From Phycisphaerales bacterium UBA1910 (GTDB lineage Bacteria > Planctomycetota > Phycisphaerae > Phycisphaerales > UBA1924), in assembly GCA_002337545.1 (NCBI GenBank), contig DDGE01000060.1:1-25711 (forward strand): DNA of 25,711 nucleotides, written 5' to 3'. Below are positions 1-8,373 of this stretch, piece by piece. Under the pieces are notes generated by a model, which worked only from the letters and a program-made list of their open reading frames with translations, was not told the DNA's origin and did not search any database. A program made the translations under genes and the position numbers. Position 1 is the first letter of the stretch; the number at the start of each line of letters is the position of its first letter.

Positions 1-948
1 ACCGGGCAACCATTCACCATCGACAACATCCGTGCGGGACGGCGCAAGCCCGGGCTGCTCCGTCAGCACCTGACCGCCGTCAAGGCGGCTGCGGAGGTCT
101 CATGCGCGCATGTCTCGGTTGCAGCGCTCGGGTCTGATTCAATCGAGTTCACGCCCGGGCCGATCAACGCGGGGTCGTACCGGTTCTCGATCGGGAGCGC
201 GGGGAGCACGACGCTCGTGCTCCAAACCGTCCTGCCCGCACTCATCCAAGCAGACGGACCGAGCGAGCTCATCATCGAAGGCGGGACGCACAACCCGTTC
301 GCGCCAACGGTGCACTTCCTCACAAAGTGCTTCCTCCCGGTGCTCGCGAAGATGGGGCCGAAGGTCGAGGTCGAGCTCGTGCGCCACGGGTTCTTCCCCG
401 CGGGCGGCGGGCAGATCCGCGTCACGATCGAACCGGTAAAACAGCTCTCGCCGCTTGAACTGATCGAGCGGGGCGATATCACGCGCCGTCTTGCGGTGGC
501 AACCGTCGCCGGTCTGCCCGGAGCGATCGCGGATCGTGAGCTCGAAACCGTCGCGAAGAAGCTCGATCTCACCAACAACGAGATCAAGCACGACCTGATC
601 GGCGACGGGCTCGGCCCGGGCAATGTCCTGAGCATCGAGCTCGAAAGCGATCAACTCACCGAGGTCATCACCGGGTTCGGCGAGAAGAGCGTCTCCTCCG
701 AGAAGGTCGCGCGGATCGCGTCCAAACGAGCAAGGGAGTACATCTCGTCCGGTGTGCCAGTAGGGCTGCATCTTGCAGATCAACTGCTTATCCCCCTCGC
801 GCTCGCGGGCGAGGGCGCGTTCCGCACGGGCGTGCTGACCCGACACACAAAGACGAATATGCAGGTCATCGAATCCTTCATGGGGTGCACTTTCGGCGTA
901 AACGAGGTAGATCCCGGACGAACGGTCATTTCACTCACTGCACCATGA
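1..948 (+). CDS. rtcA: RNA 3'-terminal phosphate cyclase, 5' end outside window
   Basis: This enzyme converts an RNA 3'-phosphate to a 2',3'-cyclic phosphate through an adenylated histidine intermediate, using ATP in the cytoplasm. The frame is open from base 1, so about 25 N-terminal residues are missing compared with the roughly 340-residue family; 315 residues are visible. Family motifs are clear: GSAGSTT near base 195, the RHGFFPAGGGQ segment near base 390, and the C-terminal block VGLHLADQLL followed by RHTKTN. The His of RHTKTN (844-846) aligns with the adenylated His309 of E. coli RtcA. An in-frame ATG at 217 is internal and would lose conserved sequence, so it is not the start. No rtcB or rtcR is visible next to it. 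A weak stem with a GAAA loop (947-971) overlaps the stop but has no T tract. Family assignment is secure; it appears unrelated to the glycan genes that follow. Confidence 0.95.
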   Translation, partial: TGQPFTIDNIRAGRRKPGLLRQHLTAVKAAAEVSCAHVSVAALGSDSIEFTPGPINAGSYRFSIGSAGSTTLVLQTVLPALIQADGPSELIIEGGTHNPFAPTVHFLTKCFLPVLAKMGPKVEVELVRHGFFPAGGGQIRVTIEPVKQLSPLELIERGDITRRLAVATVAGLPGAIADRELETVAKKLDLTNNEIKHDLIGDGLGPGNVLSIELESDQLTEVITGFGEKSVSSEKVARIASKRAREYISSGVPVGLHLADQLLIPLALAGEGAFRTGVLTRHTKTNMQVIESFMGCTFGVNEVDPGRTVISLTAP

Positions 949-1140
949 CTCTTGCAGAAATGCGGGAAGTCCAGTTCATCGCACTTGTGGCGCGAGTTGG
1001 TGCGTATTTGCGGCTTATTGGTGTTCAGTACACAGTAGCCATCCGGCAAAATGATCGGGTCATGTGCGGGTTTGCCACAGAATCAGGTCCAGCTGTCTAT
1101 TTCCTCTGAGAGATTTGCCGCCGGTATTGACGATAGGGTG

Positions 1141-1169
1141 TTGACACTGCCAATGAAAACCTTTACATT
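1141..1169 (+). promoter_or_regulatory. sigma-70-type promoter of the 1210 gene
   Basis: A perfect TTGACA (1141-1146) is followed after exactly 17 bp by TACATT (1164-1169, four of six matches to TATAAT). The predicted start near 1176 leaves a leader of about 34 nt with a GGAGA ribosome site at 1199-1203. A LacI-type operator occupies the spacer, which suggests direct blocking of polymerase. Confidence 0.65.
1154..1167 (+). promoter_or_regulatory. LacI-family operator, site 1
   Basis: TGAAAACCTTTACA matches the LacI/CcpA-type consensus TGWAANCGNTNWCA with one mismatch. It shares 12 of 14 bases with the two other sites in the window (8268 and 9877). The dyad extends outward as CAATG/CATTG. It lies between the -35 and -10 elements of the promoter at 1141-1169. 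The likely ligand is the LacI-family protein encoded at 9911. Confidence 0.6.
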
Positions 1170-1209
1170 GCGATAAACGGGCACACAACATGGCCTATGG
1201 AGAACTGAG

Positions 1210-2070
1210 ATGCACATAAAGGCACAACGCACCATGACTTTGCTCGCAGGGCTGTTTCTGATCAGCGGCTCAGCGATCGCGAACGACGACGCGAACTTGA
1301 TCACGAACCCTGGGTTCGAGGATCCGAACCCAGGTCACTCCGCACTCCCAATCGGGTGGAATGCGTTCAATATGAGCGCAAGCGACTATGTCGATGTAAA
1401 CGATGTAGGTGCAGAAGTCCGTTCGGGCTCGCGATCGATCCGTCTGCGTCCTGCGACCGATGAAGCGAGTCGATTCCGAGGTTTGACGACAAACATCTTC
1501 CGGCCCGATGGTTCAGATTTGTTTGACCCGGATTACACATATCTCGGGGGCGATGTCACGATCTCCGGGTATTACCTTGTTCCCGAAGGGGAAGTAATCA
1601 ACGACACGGTTGTCGGCGTGAAACTCGAGTTCCGTCGCGAGCCGCCGAACTTTTCGATCTGGAGCGCCTTTGAGTTCGCACTCCCCGCGAACGAGACCGG
1701 TGGTTCGTGGATTCCGTTCTCGTTTACAGTGACGGATCAAATGATCCTCGATGTCGGCGATTTCCCCCCAGAACCCACGAGCGTGTCGATTTTGCCATTC
1801 CGTTTCTTCGGTGGCGAGTTCGGCGCAGGTACATCACCCACCGGCACGGTGTATATCGATGATCTCTGTCTCGTACAGGGTTCGAGTGGCGGCCCATGTA
1901 ACGGTGCCGATCTTGCCGAACCCTTCGGTGAACTGAACTTCTTTGATGTCTCCGCATTCCTCACGGCATACAACGCACAGAGTGTCGATGCGGACCTCAA
2001 CAACGATGGCGAGTGGAACTTCTTCGATGTTTCCGCGTTCCTGACAGAGTACAGCACCGGTTGCCCGTGA
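1210..2070 (+). CDS. Secreted carbohydrate-binding-like protein, GC-type dockerin
   Basis: The 286-residue product begins with a signal peptide (residues 1-24, cleavage after SAIA). The body starts with LITNPGFEDPNPG near residue 30 and continues with strand-rich sequence to VYIDDLCLV near residue 222. This is the usual look of a CBM4/9/16/22-like jelly roll, although I cannot name the family. Residues about 232-286 form two FFDVS repeats ending in TGCP, the GC-type dockerin of Phycisphaerae. The first repeat has a degenerate loop (DLAEPFGELN) and the second a calcium-loop-like DLNNDGEWN. The ATG at 1210 is preceded by GGAGA with 6 nt spacing. Expression probably comes from the promoter at 1141 under LacI-type control, with a terminator right after the stop. 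I infer a cell-surface glycan-binding role. No catalytic motif was recognised. Confidence 0.85.
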   Translation: MHIKAQRTMTLLAGLFLISGSAIANDDANLITNPGFEDPNPGHSALPIGWNAFNMSASDYVDVNDVGAEVRSGSRSIRLRPATDEASRFRGLTTNIFRPDGSDLFDPDYTYLGGDVTISGYYLVPEGEVINDTVVGVKLEFRREPPNFSIWSAFEFALPANETGGSWIPFSFTVTDQMILDVGDFPPEPTSVSILPFRFFGGEFGAGTSPTGTVYIDDLCLVQGSSGGPCNGADLAEPFGELNFFDVSAFLTAYNAQSVDADLNNDGEWNFFDVSAFLTEYSTGCP

Positions 2071-2107
2071 ATCACCGCGGGCCGGATCGCGATGACCGTT
2101 CCTTGCC

Positions 2108-2146
2108 GCCCCGTAGCATTCCGCTACGGGGCGGTTCGTTTCTTGA
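2108..2146 (+). terminator. Intrinsic terminator after the 1210 gene
   Basis: A perfect 12-bp GC-rich stem (CCGCCCCGTAGC at 2108-2119, complement at 2125-2136) encloses a 5-nt loop and is followed by the T-rich run TTCGTTTCTT. It separates the dockerin gene from the symporter gene, so the symporter needs its own promoter or read-through. Confidence 0.85.
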
Positions 2147-2156
2147 AGAAACGATC
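2138..2156. promoter_or_regulatory. 19-bp palindrome upstream of the symporter gene
   Basis: TCGTTTCTT-G-AAGAAACGA is a perfect inverted repeat with 9-bp arms around one central base. It begins two bases after the terminator stem and ends 35 bp before the symporter start. It could be an operator for the symporter or an extension of the terminator structure. It does not match the TGAAAACnnTTACA sites. No convincing -10 was found downstream. Confidence 0.4.
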
Positions 2157-2191
2157 CATCTGACTCCATAGACATGCAACGAGGATAAGCC

Positions 2192-3631
2192 TTGGGCAAG
2201 TACGAACACCACCGGACGGCTGCTCGTGATCGCATCCCCTGGATCCAGCTCATCGCCTACGGCATGGGCGGGTTTGTTCCCATCGCGTTGTTCAACTCCG
2301 TTGGACAGCTTTCCGGATTGATCCTGAATGTCGGGCTTGGCATCAGCGCCATCATGGTCGGCGTGGCCCAGATGATCCCCCGGTTCTGGGACGCAATCAC
2401 CGACCCGATCATGGGGCACCTCTCCGACAACACGAAAGGGCGGTGGGGGCGCAGAAGGCCGTACATCTTCTTCGGCGGCGTCGCGGTGTCCATCTCGTTC
2501 GTGCTCATGTGGTCCGTCCCAAGAGACTGGGACGCAAGCGAGCAGTTCTGGTACTTCCTGCTCATGTCGCTGATCTTCTACACCGCGGTCACGGTGTTCG
2601 AGATCCCGCACGGTGCCCTCGGAATGGAGATGACAGACGACTACCACGAGCGCACCCGCCTATTCAGTGCCAAGAGCTTCATAGGGAATGTTGGTGCGAT
2701 CGCAACGCCATGGTTCTACGCGATGGCAAACTGGGATCTATTCAAGGGCGGCGGTGACGAGGTTGATGGGATGCGCAGGGTTGCGTATCTCGCAGCAGCT
2801 GTTGTGCTGATCCCCGCGTTCGCATGCGCGTTCCTGTGCAAGGAAGGGCATCGCGAGGAAGCAGTCAAACAGGAACGACTATCGCTCGTCGCGAGTATGA
2901 AGCAAGCCGGGTCGAACAGGACCTTCCTCATACTCGTGGGCATCGTCTTCGCGACCGTGATGGGCTTCAATGTCGTCAACGGCTTCGCGAACTACATCGC
3001 GGTCTTCTACCTGTTCTCAGGGAACAAGGAGGCCGCGTCCTCGCTGCTGGGCTACAACGGCACGCTCTGGGGAATCACATCCGTAGTCGCGGTCTTCCCG
3101 CTCGTCTACATCAGCAGACGCTTCGGCAAGAACAAGACCATGACCACGGCCATACTTTTTATGGCTTCTGCGCAGGCGCTCAAGGTCGTGTGCTACAACC
3201 CGAGTTACCCCTACCTCACGCTGATCCCGACGGTGCTGCTCGCGGCCGGGATGCTCATGTTCTTCACGCTCGCCAGCGCCATGGTCGCGGATGTCTGCGA
3301 CGAGGACGATCTGAACACCGGCACGCGCAGCGAGGGCGCATACTACTCGGTCTTCTGGTGGTTCATGAAGATGGGCATGGCCGTGGCGTACTTCGTCGCG
3401 GGCGTGCTGATCGAGCTGACGGGCTTTGATGAGAAGGCGGATGTCCAGACGGACACGACCCTTCTGCTCCTGCGTGTGTTTGAGATCGGGCTGCCCATCG
3501 GGCTGTGCGTGATCTCGCTACTGCTGATCCGGATGTACCCGCTGAACGAGGCGCGGGCGTACGAGATCAAGTCAAAGCTTGACGAACGCCGTGCACGCAA
3601 ACAAAAAGCATCCGAATCTCCGGATGCATAA
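2192..3631 (+). CDS. MFS sugar:cation symporter, GPH (MelB) family
   Basis: This 479-residue inner-membrane protein has about twelve hydrophobic segments and is typical of the glycoside-pentoside-hexuronide:cation symporters. Residues 66-92 contain WDAITDPIMGHLSD and GRWGRRRPYI, the family signature. Asp67 and Asp71 have the D-x3-D spacing of the MelB cation-site aspartates (Asp55/Asp59). The later block MVADVCDEDDLNTGTRSEG is the second family signature, and the C-terminus is charged. The start is TTG at 2192 with GAGG 7 nt upstream; an in-frame ATG at 2174 runs into a stop. It lies beside a cytoplasmic phosphorylase operon and secreted hydrolases, so I infer it imports a di- or oligosaccharide with a cation. 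The substrate cannot be read from sequence. The minus-strand operon terminates inside the 3' end of this gene. Confidence 0.9.
   Translation: MGKYEHHRTAARDRIPWIQLIAYGMGGFVPIALFNSVGQLSGLILNVGLGISAIMVGVAQMIPRFWDAITDPIMGHLSDNTKGRWGRRRPYIFFGGVAVSISFVLMWSVPRDWDASEQFWYFLLMSLIFYTAVTVFEIPHGALGMEMTDDYHERTRLFSAKSFIGNVGAIATPWFYAMANWDLFKGGGDEVDGMRRVAYLAAAVVLIPAFACAFLCKEGHREEAVKQERLSLVASMKQAGSNRTFLILVGIVFATVMGFNVVNGFANYIAVFYLFSGNKEAASSLLGYNGTLWGITSVVAVFPLVYISRRFGKNKTMTTAILFMASAQALKVVCYNPSYPYLTLIPTVLLAAGMLMFFTLASAMVADVCDEDDLNTGTRSEGAYYSVFWWFMKMGMAVAYFVAGVLIELTGFDEKADVQTDTTLLLLRVFEIGLPIGLCVISLLLIRMYPLNEARAYEIKSKLDERRARKQKASESPDA
3598..3627 (-). terminator. Intrinsic terminator of the minus-strand GH94 operon
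   Basis: Read on the minus strand, GCATCCG, a 6-nt loop and CGGATGC form a stem at 3627-3608, followed by TTTTTGTTT. It lies 36 bp beyond the stop of the last minus gene (3663) and inside the last codons of the convergent symporter gene. The same DNA therefore encodes the symporter C-terminus and terminates the opposing transcript. Confidence 0.75.
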
Positions 3632-3662
3632 GTCAGATCGGTTTGATGAGGGTGCCTGAGGG

Positions 3663-4025
3663 TCAGCCGCCAGAACCGAACTGTTCTTTCATCGCATTGA
3701 TGCGGTTGACGGTTTCTTCCCAGTCGTTCTTATCGACGAGCACGCCGACTGGCTTGCCATCGGAGAACTGGCTTGGGATTCCCCCGTCCGGGCTGATCTT
3801 ACCGTCCTGGGTCAGGAGCAGACGCTCGAACTGGCCTCGGTTCATCTGCCACTCGTCGCCCGTGAGCGTGTCGCGGATGGTCACCGTCTGGGAACGGCGC
3901 TCAATGCTGTCGGGAGCACTGTTCGAGCCGGCCCGAAAGGCAAAGAAGATCGCGGCGGCGATCGCAACAAAGGCGATGGACCTGCCGATCACCGGCTTCT
4001 CGTTGAGTATTTCGCGGATGCCCAT
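3663..4025 (-). CDS. Small single-pass membrane protein, function unknown
   Basis: The 120-residue protein is not one I can name. It has a short N-terminal cytoplasmic piece, one hydrophobic helix at about residues 16-31 (SIAFVAIAAAIFFAF), and a soluble C-terminal part of about 85 residues ending in GSGG. That part contains TVTIRDTLTGDEWQMNRGQFERLLL and GKPVGVLVDKNDW, mixed strand and helix by eye. The ATG at 4025 lies 9 nt after the pseudopilin stop, and its GAGG ribosome site overlaps that stop (4035-4037), so translation is probably coupled. As the last gene of the GH94-pseudopilin operon, it may serve the pseudopilin, but that is inference from position. Similar small proteins beside H-X9-DG pseudopilin genes seem common in planctomycetes. 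Confidence 0.8.
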   Translation of the reverse strand: MGIREILNEKPVIGRSIAFVAIAAAIFFAFRAGSNSAPDSIERRSQTVTIRDTLTGDEWQMNRGQFERLLLTQDGKISPDGGIPSQFSDGKPVGVLVDKNDWEETVNRINAMKEQFGSGG

Positions 4026-4034
4026 GCATTTGCC

Positions 4035-4865
4035 TCAGTTGTTGGGGTAGAAGTGGCCCCAGTTGAAGAACTCGGGTGCGGAGCCGTACTTATCTCGCTC
4101 GAGGATGTACTCAGCCTCACTCTTCTGCTGCACACGACCATCTCCACGAAGCAGGTTGCTCGCCCCTGAAGATGATATCTCAAATGTATCACCTGTGTCT
4201 GTCTTATCGAAGTTGCGGTGGCGAGGAATGTAGTCTACTGCATCAATGGCAAACACAACCTCCGCGGGGTGCTTCATCCAGCGTATCTTCTGGCCTGATA
4301 CACCGATTTTCTCGATGGGGGGGGCGATATCAACGTGTGAGTCATTAAACCAGTACTCGCTGTACTCTTCGACACCGTCTTGGTCATAATCAAAAACCTG
4401 AACTTTCCCCCCAAACTCCATCCTCAGGCGTGTTTTTTCATCCAGGACTGATGCTGCGCCGCGTGCAGATGGACAGGCGAACGTAGATTGGACTTGGCCA
4501 CCGAGATAAGGCTCTAGTAGGCGCATCGCGTTCCAACGGTGTGCCCGAGCATCATGATTGCCTGAAATAGGATTCACTTCGAGTGTGCCTGCAATACGTC
4601 GAGGTTCAGTGTCCTCAAATGGGTATATATCGAGAAATGTGGGTTCTTTCTGTTCGTCGAGATACATCTGGATCCCGATGCCGATTTGGCGCAGGTTGTT
4701 CTGGCAGATGATGTTTTGAGCCGTTTCTTTCGCACGCCCCAGCGACGGCAGCAGGATGCTGATCAGCAGCGCGATGATCGAAATCACCACCAGCAGCTCG
4801 ATTAGCGTAAACGCGGGAACGGAAACACGCGAACGATTTGCAGGAACATTTCTCTCGTGGATCAT
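4035..4865 (-). CDS. Type II/IV pseudopilin-like protein (H-X9-DG class)
   Basis: The 276-residue product carries a class III prepilin signal: a basic leader of 18 residues, then [27 protein letters not shown], with the conserved Glu at position +5 (residue 23). The residue before cleavage is Ala, not the usual Gly. The segment after the helix ([16 protein letters not shown]) and the C-terminal GDGRV resemble the large planctomycete family with DUF1559/H-X9-DG features, though the His of H-X9-DG is not obvious here. It should sit in the inner membrane or a pseudopilus after cleavage by a prepilin peptidase encoded elsewhere. Its ATG overlaps the stop of the GH94 gene (ATGA, 4862-4865), which implies coupled translation. 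No other secretion gene is nearby. Fold identity is firm; its role in glycan use is inferred from the operon. Confidence 0.9.
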   Translation of the reverse strand: MIHERNVPANRSRVSVPAFTLIELLVVISIIALLISILLPSLGRAKETAQNIICQNNLRQIGIGIQMYLDEQKEPTFLDIYPFEDTEPRRIAGTLEVNPISGNHDARAHRWNAMRLLEPYLGGQVQSTFACPSARGAASVLDEKTRLRMEFGGKVQVFDYDQDGVEEYSEYWFNDSHVDIAPPIEKIGVSGQKIRWMKHPAEVVFAIDAVDYIPRHRNFDKTDTGDTFEISSSGASNLLRGDGRVQQKSEAEYILERDKYGSAPEFFNWGHFYPNN

Positions 4866-7303
4866 GCCTGGCTCCTTTCGCGATTGCGAACATGCACAGT
4901 AGCGGATTTTTCACCCGCGGGTTTCCACTCGACCTGCACATCAACACTCGCACCGGCCTCCAGTGAATCCTCACGCAGGAGGTTGTCATCGAGGACGCTG
5001 CCATTGACGGTCAGGACGCAATCGTGTTCAGGATGAAAAGCACCCGCGTCAAAGTGGATATGGATCTCGCGTCCGCGCCATTGACGCACCGCACGTACCT
5101 CGCCCAACTCCGGGAACGGGCACGGGTCGATTCGCAGCCCGTCCCAGTCGGCACGGGCACCGATCAGGTGCTCGATGCTGACTCGGTTGAGCCAAGCCGC
5201 GGATCCGGTGTACCAAGTCCAGCCGGCGCGGCCTGGGCAGGTCGAGAGCGGCCCGTCGACATTCCCCGGCAAGCAATAGGGCTCTGCCGCGTACGCGTCG
5301 GGCTCTGTGCAACGAAGTGGCGGGGATATCGATCGCCATATCGAGCCCACCGCGTCAGCGTCGCGACGCATGGCGGCTGTTTTTAACCCCCATGTCGCGG
5401 CATGCATGTAGACGCCGCCGTTCTCACGCGAGCCAGGGGCGTAGCGAGAAAGGTACCCAATATCGGGGTCCGGTACGGTATACGCCGGAGCAAGAAGGAG
5501 CGGGCCGTACTCGGTCAAGAGTTGGTCTTTGACCGCTGACCATGCAGAGTCACGCTGTTCAGTTGTGCCGGCATTGGCAAAGTGTGCCCATGTTTGAGCA
5601 TTCAAGAAGATCTGGCCCTCTAGCGACTCCTTAGAACCGAGCCAACGCCCGTTTGTGTCGGTCGCTCGACGGAACCACTCGCCGTCCCATGCGTGCTCAC
5701 GCACCGCATCGTGCAAAGCTTCCCGTGCGGCGGTGTATTGCTTTGGCGTTTCAGTATCACCCGAGCGTTCGAGCGCCTGCCCGAACTCATCGAGAATGAT
5801 CATGAGGAAGAACGCAACCCAAACCGATTCGCCGCCACCCAGTGATGAGAGCCCATCGTTCCAGTCATTGTCACCGATGAACGGAAGCCCGCGATCGCTC
5901 AACCGGGACAAGGCGCGTGCGATCGATCGCTTTGCGTGTTCTCTGAGCGTCTGTGGATTCTCGTCATCAACAAACGGTGCTTTCTCGTCCAGGATGCTGA
6001 GGTCACCTGTTTCGCGGAGATATGCGCATGTGACGAAGGGTAACCAGAGATAGTCGTCGCTGCATTGATCATGCAGGCCGGTCTCGGTCAACGGGTTCCA
6101 CCAGTGATAGACGCTTCCATCAACGAACTGGTGTGCAGCATGAAGAAGGATTTGCTCTTTGCATCGTTCGGGCTCACGCAGGAGCCAAACCTGAGAGTCT
6201 TGAAGCTGATCGCGAAATCCGTATGCCCCGGATTGCTGGTAGTACCCGCTGCGAGCCCAGAGGCGGGCGCTGATTGCCTGATATGGAAGCCAGGTATTGT
6301 TCAGAAGATCAAAGTCTTCAGACTCAGTTTTTACAGTTGTCTGCGAGAGCATGCGTGCCCAGTTTGCGGTGTTCTGGTCGAGTGCAGAGTCGACTGCTGC
6401 TTTCTCCGCAAACCTGTCCAGCGTCTGTTCAAGTTCCTCTTGGGTCTCCGCGACGCTCAATACAAATGTTCGTGTTATCGATTCACCGGGAGCAAGCTTG
6501 ACGCGGGCGCCCAGTGCGCCACAGGGATCAGAGAATCGCCCGTACACGGCTTTGCACGATCCGGTCATGGCGATCGGTCTGCGTTGGTCACCCTCGCGGC
6601 CAAAGAACTCTTCTGTGTCCGCGGTTGCCCAGCTCTCGTCGCCTTCGTTCGATGGCATAGAGAACCCGGCTACATATGGCCACGATCTGTTCCAATGATC
6701 GTCAGCGTTCCCGAAAGGGGCATTCCAGACATTCTTCGTTGCGTAGATCGCGTTGCGTTTCGTGTCGTACTTTGTCGTAAAGAACAAGCGGTGAAACTCG
6801 CGGGTACTGTCGGGTGCAGCATCGCAGCACCACTGGAAGAACGCCCCGATCCCGATTGACCTTTCACGGTCACTCGTGTTTTTCAGGGTCAGCGTCCAGA
6901 GTTCAGCGTTCGCGTCTGGTGCAACGCCGAGCGTCCACTCGGACTCAATGCCTTTGTATGCTGATTCGAATGTGGTACTCCCCATCCTGTGTACACACCG
7001 GTAGGCATCGAACGGCGTATGGCAGGGGTGCGGTGTGACGGACCAGACGCAATCGTCTTCATCGAGGTCCGAGAGGTAGATAAACTTACCACGATCGTCG
7101 CGGATGTGATCCATGCTCCAGCGTGTCAGAACATTGAGTTGACAATGATCCAGCCAAGAGAACCCGGCGCCGTTCTGGCTGATGACAAATCCGTATCGGC
7201 CGTTGCTGACAACATTGGTCCACGGGCGTGGGGTTCGATGATCTTTGATTTCATACGCGTTACCGTCCTCGATAAAGCGTCCGTACTGGTTTTGGAGCGT
7301 CAT
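4862..7303 (-). CDS. GH94-family glycoside phosphorylase
   Basis: The 813-residue protein has no signal peptide, so it should act in the cytoplasm. GH94 enzymes split beta-glucosidic or related linkages with phosphate, releasing a sugar 1-phosphate. The N-terminal domain begins [15 protein letters not shown] and RTPRPWTN, as in cellobiose and chitobiose phosphorylases; the following [15 protein letters not shown] and LTRWSMD also resemble the GH94 part of cyclic beta-1,2-glucan synthase. The (alpha/alpha)6 barrel carries DNDWNDG; Asp480 or Asp483 of this motif is the expected general acid. Near the end, [12 protein letters not shown] and TWYTGSAAW are family motifs. Length fits the cellobiose/chitobiose group (about 800), not the larger cellodextrin or 1,2-beta-oligoglucan enzymes. 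The ATG has AGAGGA 7 nt upstream. Linkage specificity remains open. It probably works on sugars imported by the symporter at 2192. Confidence 0.9.
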   Translation of the reverse strand: MTLQNQYGRFIEDGNAYEIKDHRTPRPWTNVVSNGRYGFVISQNGAGFSWLDHCQLNVLTRWSMDHIRDDRGKFIYLSDLDEDDCVWSVTPHPCHTPFDAYRCVHRMGSTTFESAYKGIESEWTLGVAPDANAELWTLTLKNTSDRERSIGIGAFFQWCCDAAPDSTREFHRLFFTTKYDTKRNAIYATKNVWNAPFGNADDHWNRSWPYVAGFSMPSNEGDESWATADTEEFFGREGDQRRPIAMTGSCKAVYGRFSDPCGALGARVKLAPGESITRTFVLSVAETQEELEQTLDRFAEKAAVDSALDQNTANWARMLSQTTVKTESEDFDLLNNTWLPYQAISARLWARSGYYQQSGAYGFRDQLQDSQVWLLREPERCKEQILLHAAHQFVDGSVYHWWNPLTETGLHDQCSDDYLWLPFVTCAYLRETGDLSILDEKAPFVDDENPQTLREHAKRSIARALSRLSDRGLPFIGDNDWNDGLSSLGGGESVWVAFFLMIILDEFGQALERSGDTETPKQYTAAREALHDAVREHAWDGEWFRRATDTNGRWLGSKESLEGQIFLNAQTWAHFANAGTTEQRDSAWSAVKDQLLTEYGPLLLAPAYTVPDPDIGYLSRYAPGSRENGGVYMHAATWGLKTAAMRRDADAVGSIWRSISPPLRCTEPDAYAAEPYCLPGNVDGPLSTCPGRAGWTWYTGSAAWLNRVSIEHLIGARADWDGLRIDPCPFPELGEVRAVRQWRGREIHIHFDAGAFHPEHDCVLTVNGSVLDDNLLREDSLEAGASVDVQVEWKPAGEKSATVHVRNRERSQA

Positions 7304-7415
7304 GCTCGTTCCTCTTCATACAAACGGAATGCGGATAGTTCTCTGAAATGAGGAGATCCGCCGCTGGGCAGACCCCCTGTGGTTCACACAAGCGGGAAGC
7401 TGTGCAAAGAGTGAT

Positions 7416-8198
7416 TTATCGCCGACGACGCGAGGCGCCCAAACCAGCGAGAGAGAGAAGCCCAAGCGTGGCGGGAGCGGGAACATTCGCGGTGATATTG
7501 GTGTAGCTGATGTCAACGCTGCCGTCGATCCCCGGCTGGTTGATCTGGGCACCGACACCCGTGAACATATCAAAGCCGCTGGGAATCCCGCCCTCGGTTG
7601 TGGTGAAGTCGATCGCGCCGCTCGAAACCCAACCGCTTCCGGTCGTCAGGTTGTTGTACATGTACTCCAAGGTCGAAGCGGCGCCGCCACTGTTTTCACC
7701 ATCACCCGGGGTATGAATCATGCGAAGCATCAGTTCATCCCCGATGTTGTACAAGCCCGTCCCGAATGAATGGAACGGAAGAACAGATCCGAATGCGGCG
7801 ATCTCGCCAGAGCTGCTCAGAACACCGAAGAGTCCAAGCCCGAACAGGTCAGCCTGAAATCCTGCCTCGACATTGCCAACATTGCTGGCTTCGTTAATCT
7901 GCATGGTCATCTGCATGTCGAACGCATCGCCGTAGTCGAAATCGACATTGCTACCACCGGCGTCAGCAAACCAACTGATATGTCGGTTGGCGAATCCACC
8001 CGTTCCGTAGTTGTTCTCTTGCAGGATGACGCTGCTTCCCATCGGGTCGTAGGTGCTTGAGAAGTTCAGTGTGCTGCCGCCAAAGTCGTTGAACAGACGC
8101 GGGATGTCATTCATGCCCGCGATGTCCGACACGCTGGCAGACGCGAATGTGCTGGCGCATGCCAAGATTCCGATGCCGATTGTGGTGTTGGATCTCAT
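7416..8198 (-). CDS. Secreted protein with PEP-CTERM-like anchor (VPAP variant)
   Basis: The 260-residue protein has a signal peptide (about residues 1-22, ending ASA) and a C-terminal sorting signal: VPAPAT, a hydrophobic helix (LGLLSLAGLGA) and RRRR. This is the PEP-CTERM layout with Ala replacing Glu, a variant often seen in Phycisphaerae. The body is rich in Gly, Ser, Asn and Phe and reads as strands; I recognise no catalytic domain. PEP-CTERM proteins are thought to be processed by exosortase, which is not encoded here. The start is ATG at 8198 with AGGAG 7-8 nt upstream. It lies 112 bp before the GH94 gene in the same direction, and no separate operator or clear promoter was found in that gap, so it is probably the first gene of the operon. 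A perfect LacI-type site lies 70 bp upstream. Confidence 0.85.
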   Translation of the reverse strand: MRSNTTIGIGILACASTFASASVSDIAGMNDIPRLFNDFGGSTLNFSSTYDPMGSSVILQENNYGTGGFANRHISWFADAGGSNVDFDYGDAFDMQMTMQINEASNVGNVEAGFQADLFGLGLFGVLSSSGEIAAFGSVLPFHSFGTGLYNIGDELMLRMIHTPGDGENSGGAASTLEYMYNNLTTGSGWVSSGAIDFTTTEGGIPSGFDMFTGVGAQINQPGIDGSVDISYTNITANVPAPATLGLLSLAGLGASRRRR

Positions 8199-8267
8199 GT
8201 GTACTCTCCTCGTTTTCGATCTCTGTGTGCCGAATCACCCTCACGCGGGGAGATCGGGGACTCATAC

Positions 8268-8281
8268 TGAAAACGGTTACA
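8268..8281. promoter_or_regulatory. LacI-family operator, site 2
   Basis: TGAAAACGGTTACA matches TGWAANCGNTNWCA at every defined position. It lies 70 bp before the 8198 start codon, in the only intergenic space between the lipoprotein gene and the minus-strand operon. A possible -10 (TATGAG, 8266-8261) is beside it on the minus strand. It should control the PEP-CTERM/GH94/pseudopilin operon. Confidence 0.7.
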
Positions 8282-8282
8282 T

Positions 8283-8336
8283 TTTCCTTGATCTGACTCT
8301 CCGCATCAAGCCCCATTTACGATAATTTCAAGGAAA
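8283..8336. repeat. 9-bp inverted repeat beside operator site 2
   Basis: TTTCCTTGA at 8283-8291 is repeated as its exact complement TCAAGGAAA at 8328-8336, separated by 36 nt. The left arm begins two bases after the operator. It could hold a second regulator, a leader structure for the 8198 operon, or a 3' structure of the lipoprotein mRNA. No T tract follows. Confidence 0.35.
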
Positions 8337-8373
8337 TCACGCCACAGAAGGGCAAGGGGTGGGATATCTGTTT

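Noticed and set aside
139..846. Long minus-strand open frame opposite rtcA
   Set aside because: The plus frame carries clear RtcA motifs and the minus frame is a compositionally biased shadow rich in Arg, Asp and Glu.
885..1109. Plus-strand 74-codon frame after rtcA
   Set aside because: It starts inside rtcA, has no ribosome site and shows no recognisable sequence; treated as chance.
6065..6859. 264-codon plus frame inside the GH94 gene
   Set aside because: It is antisense to conserved GH94 sequence and its Cys-rich translation has no recognisable domain.
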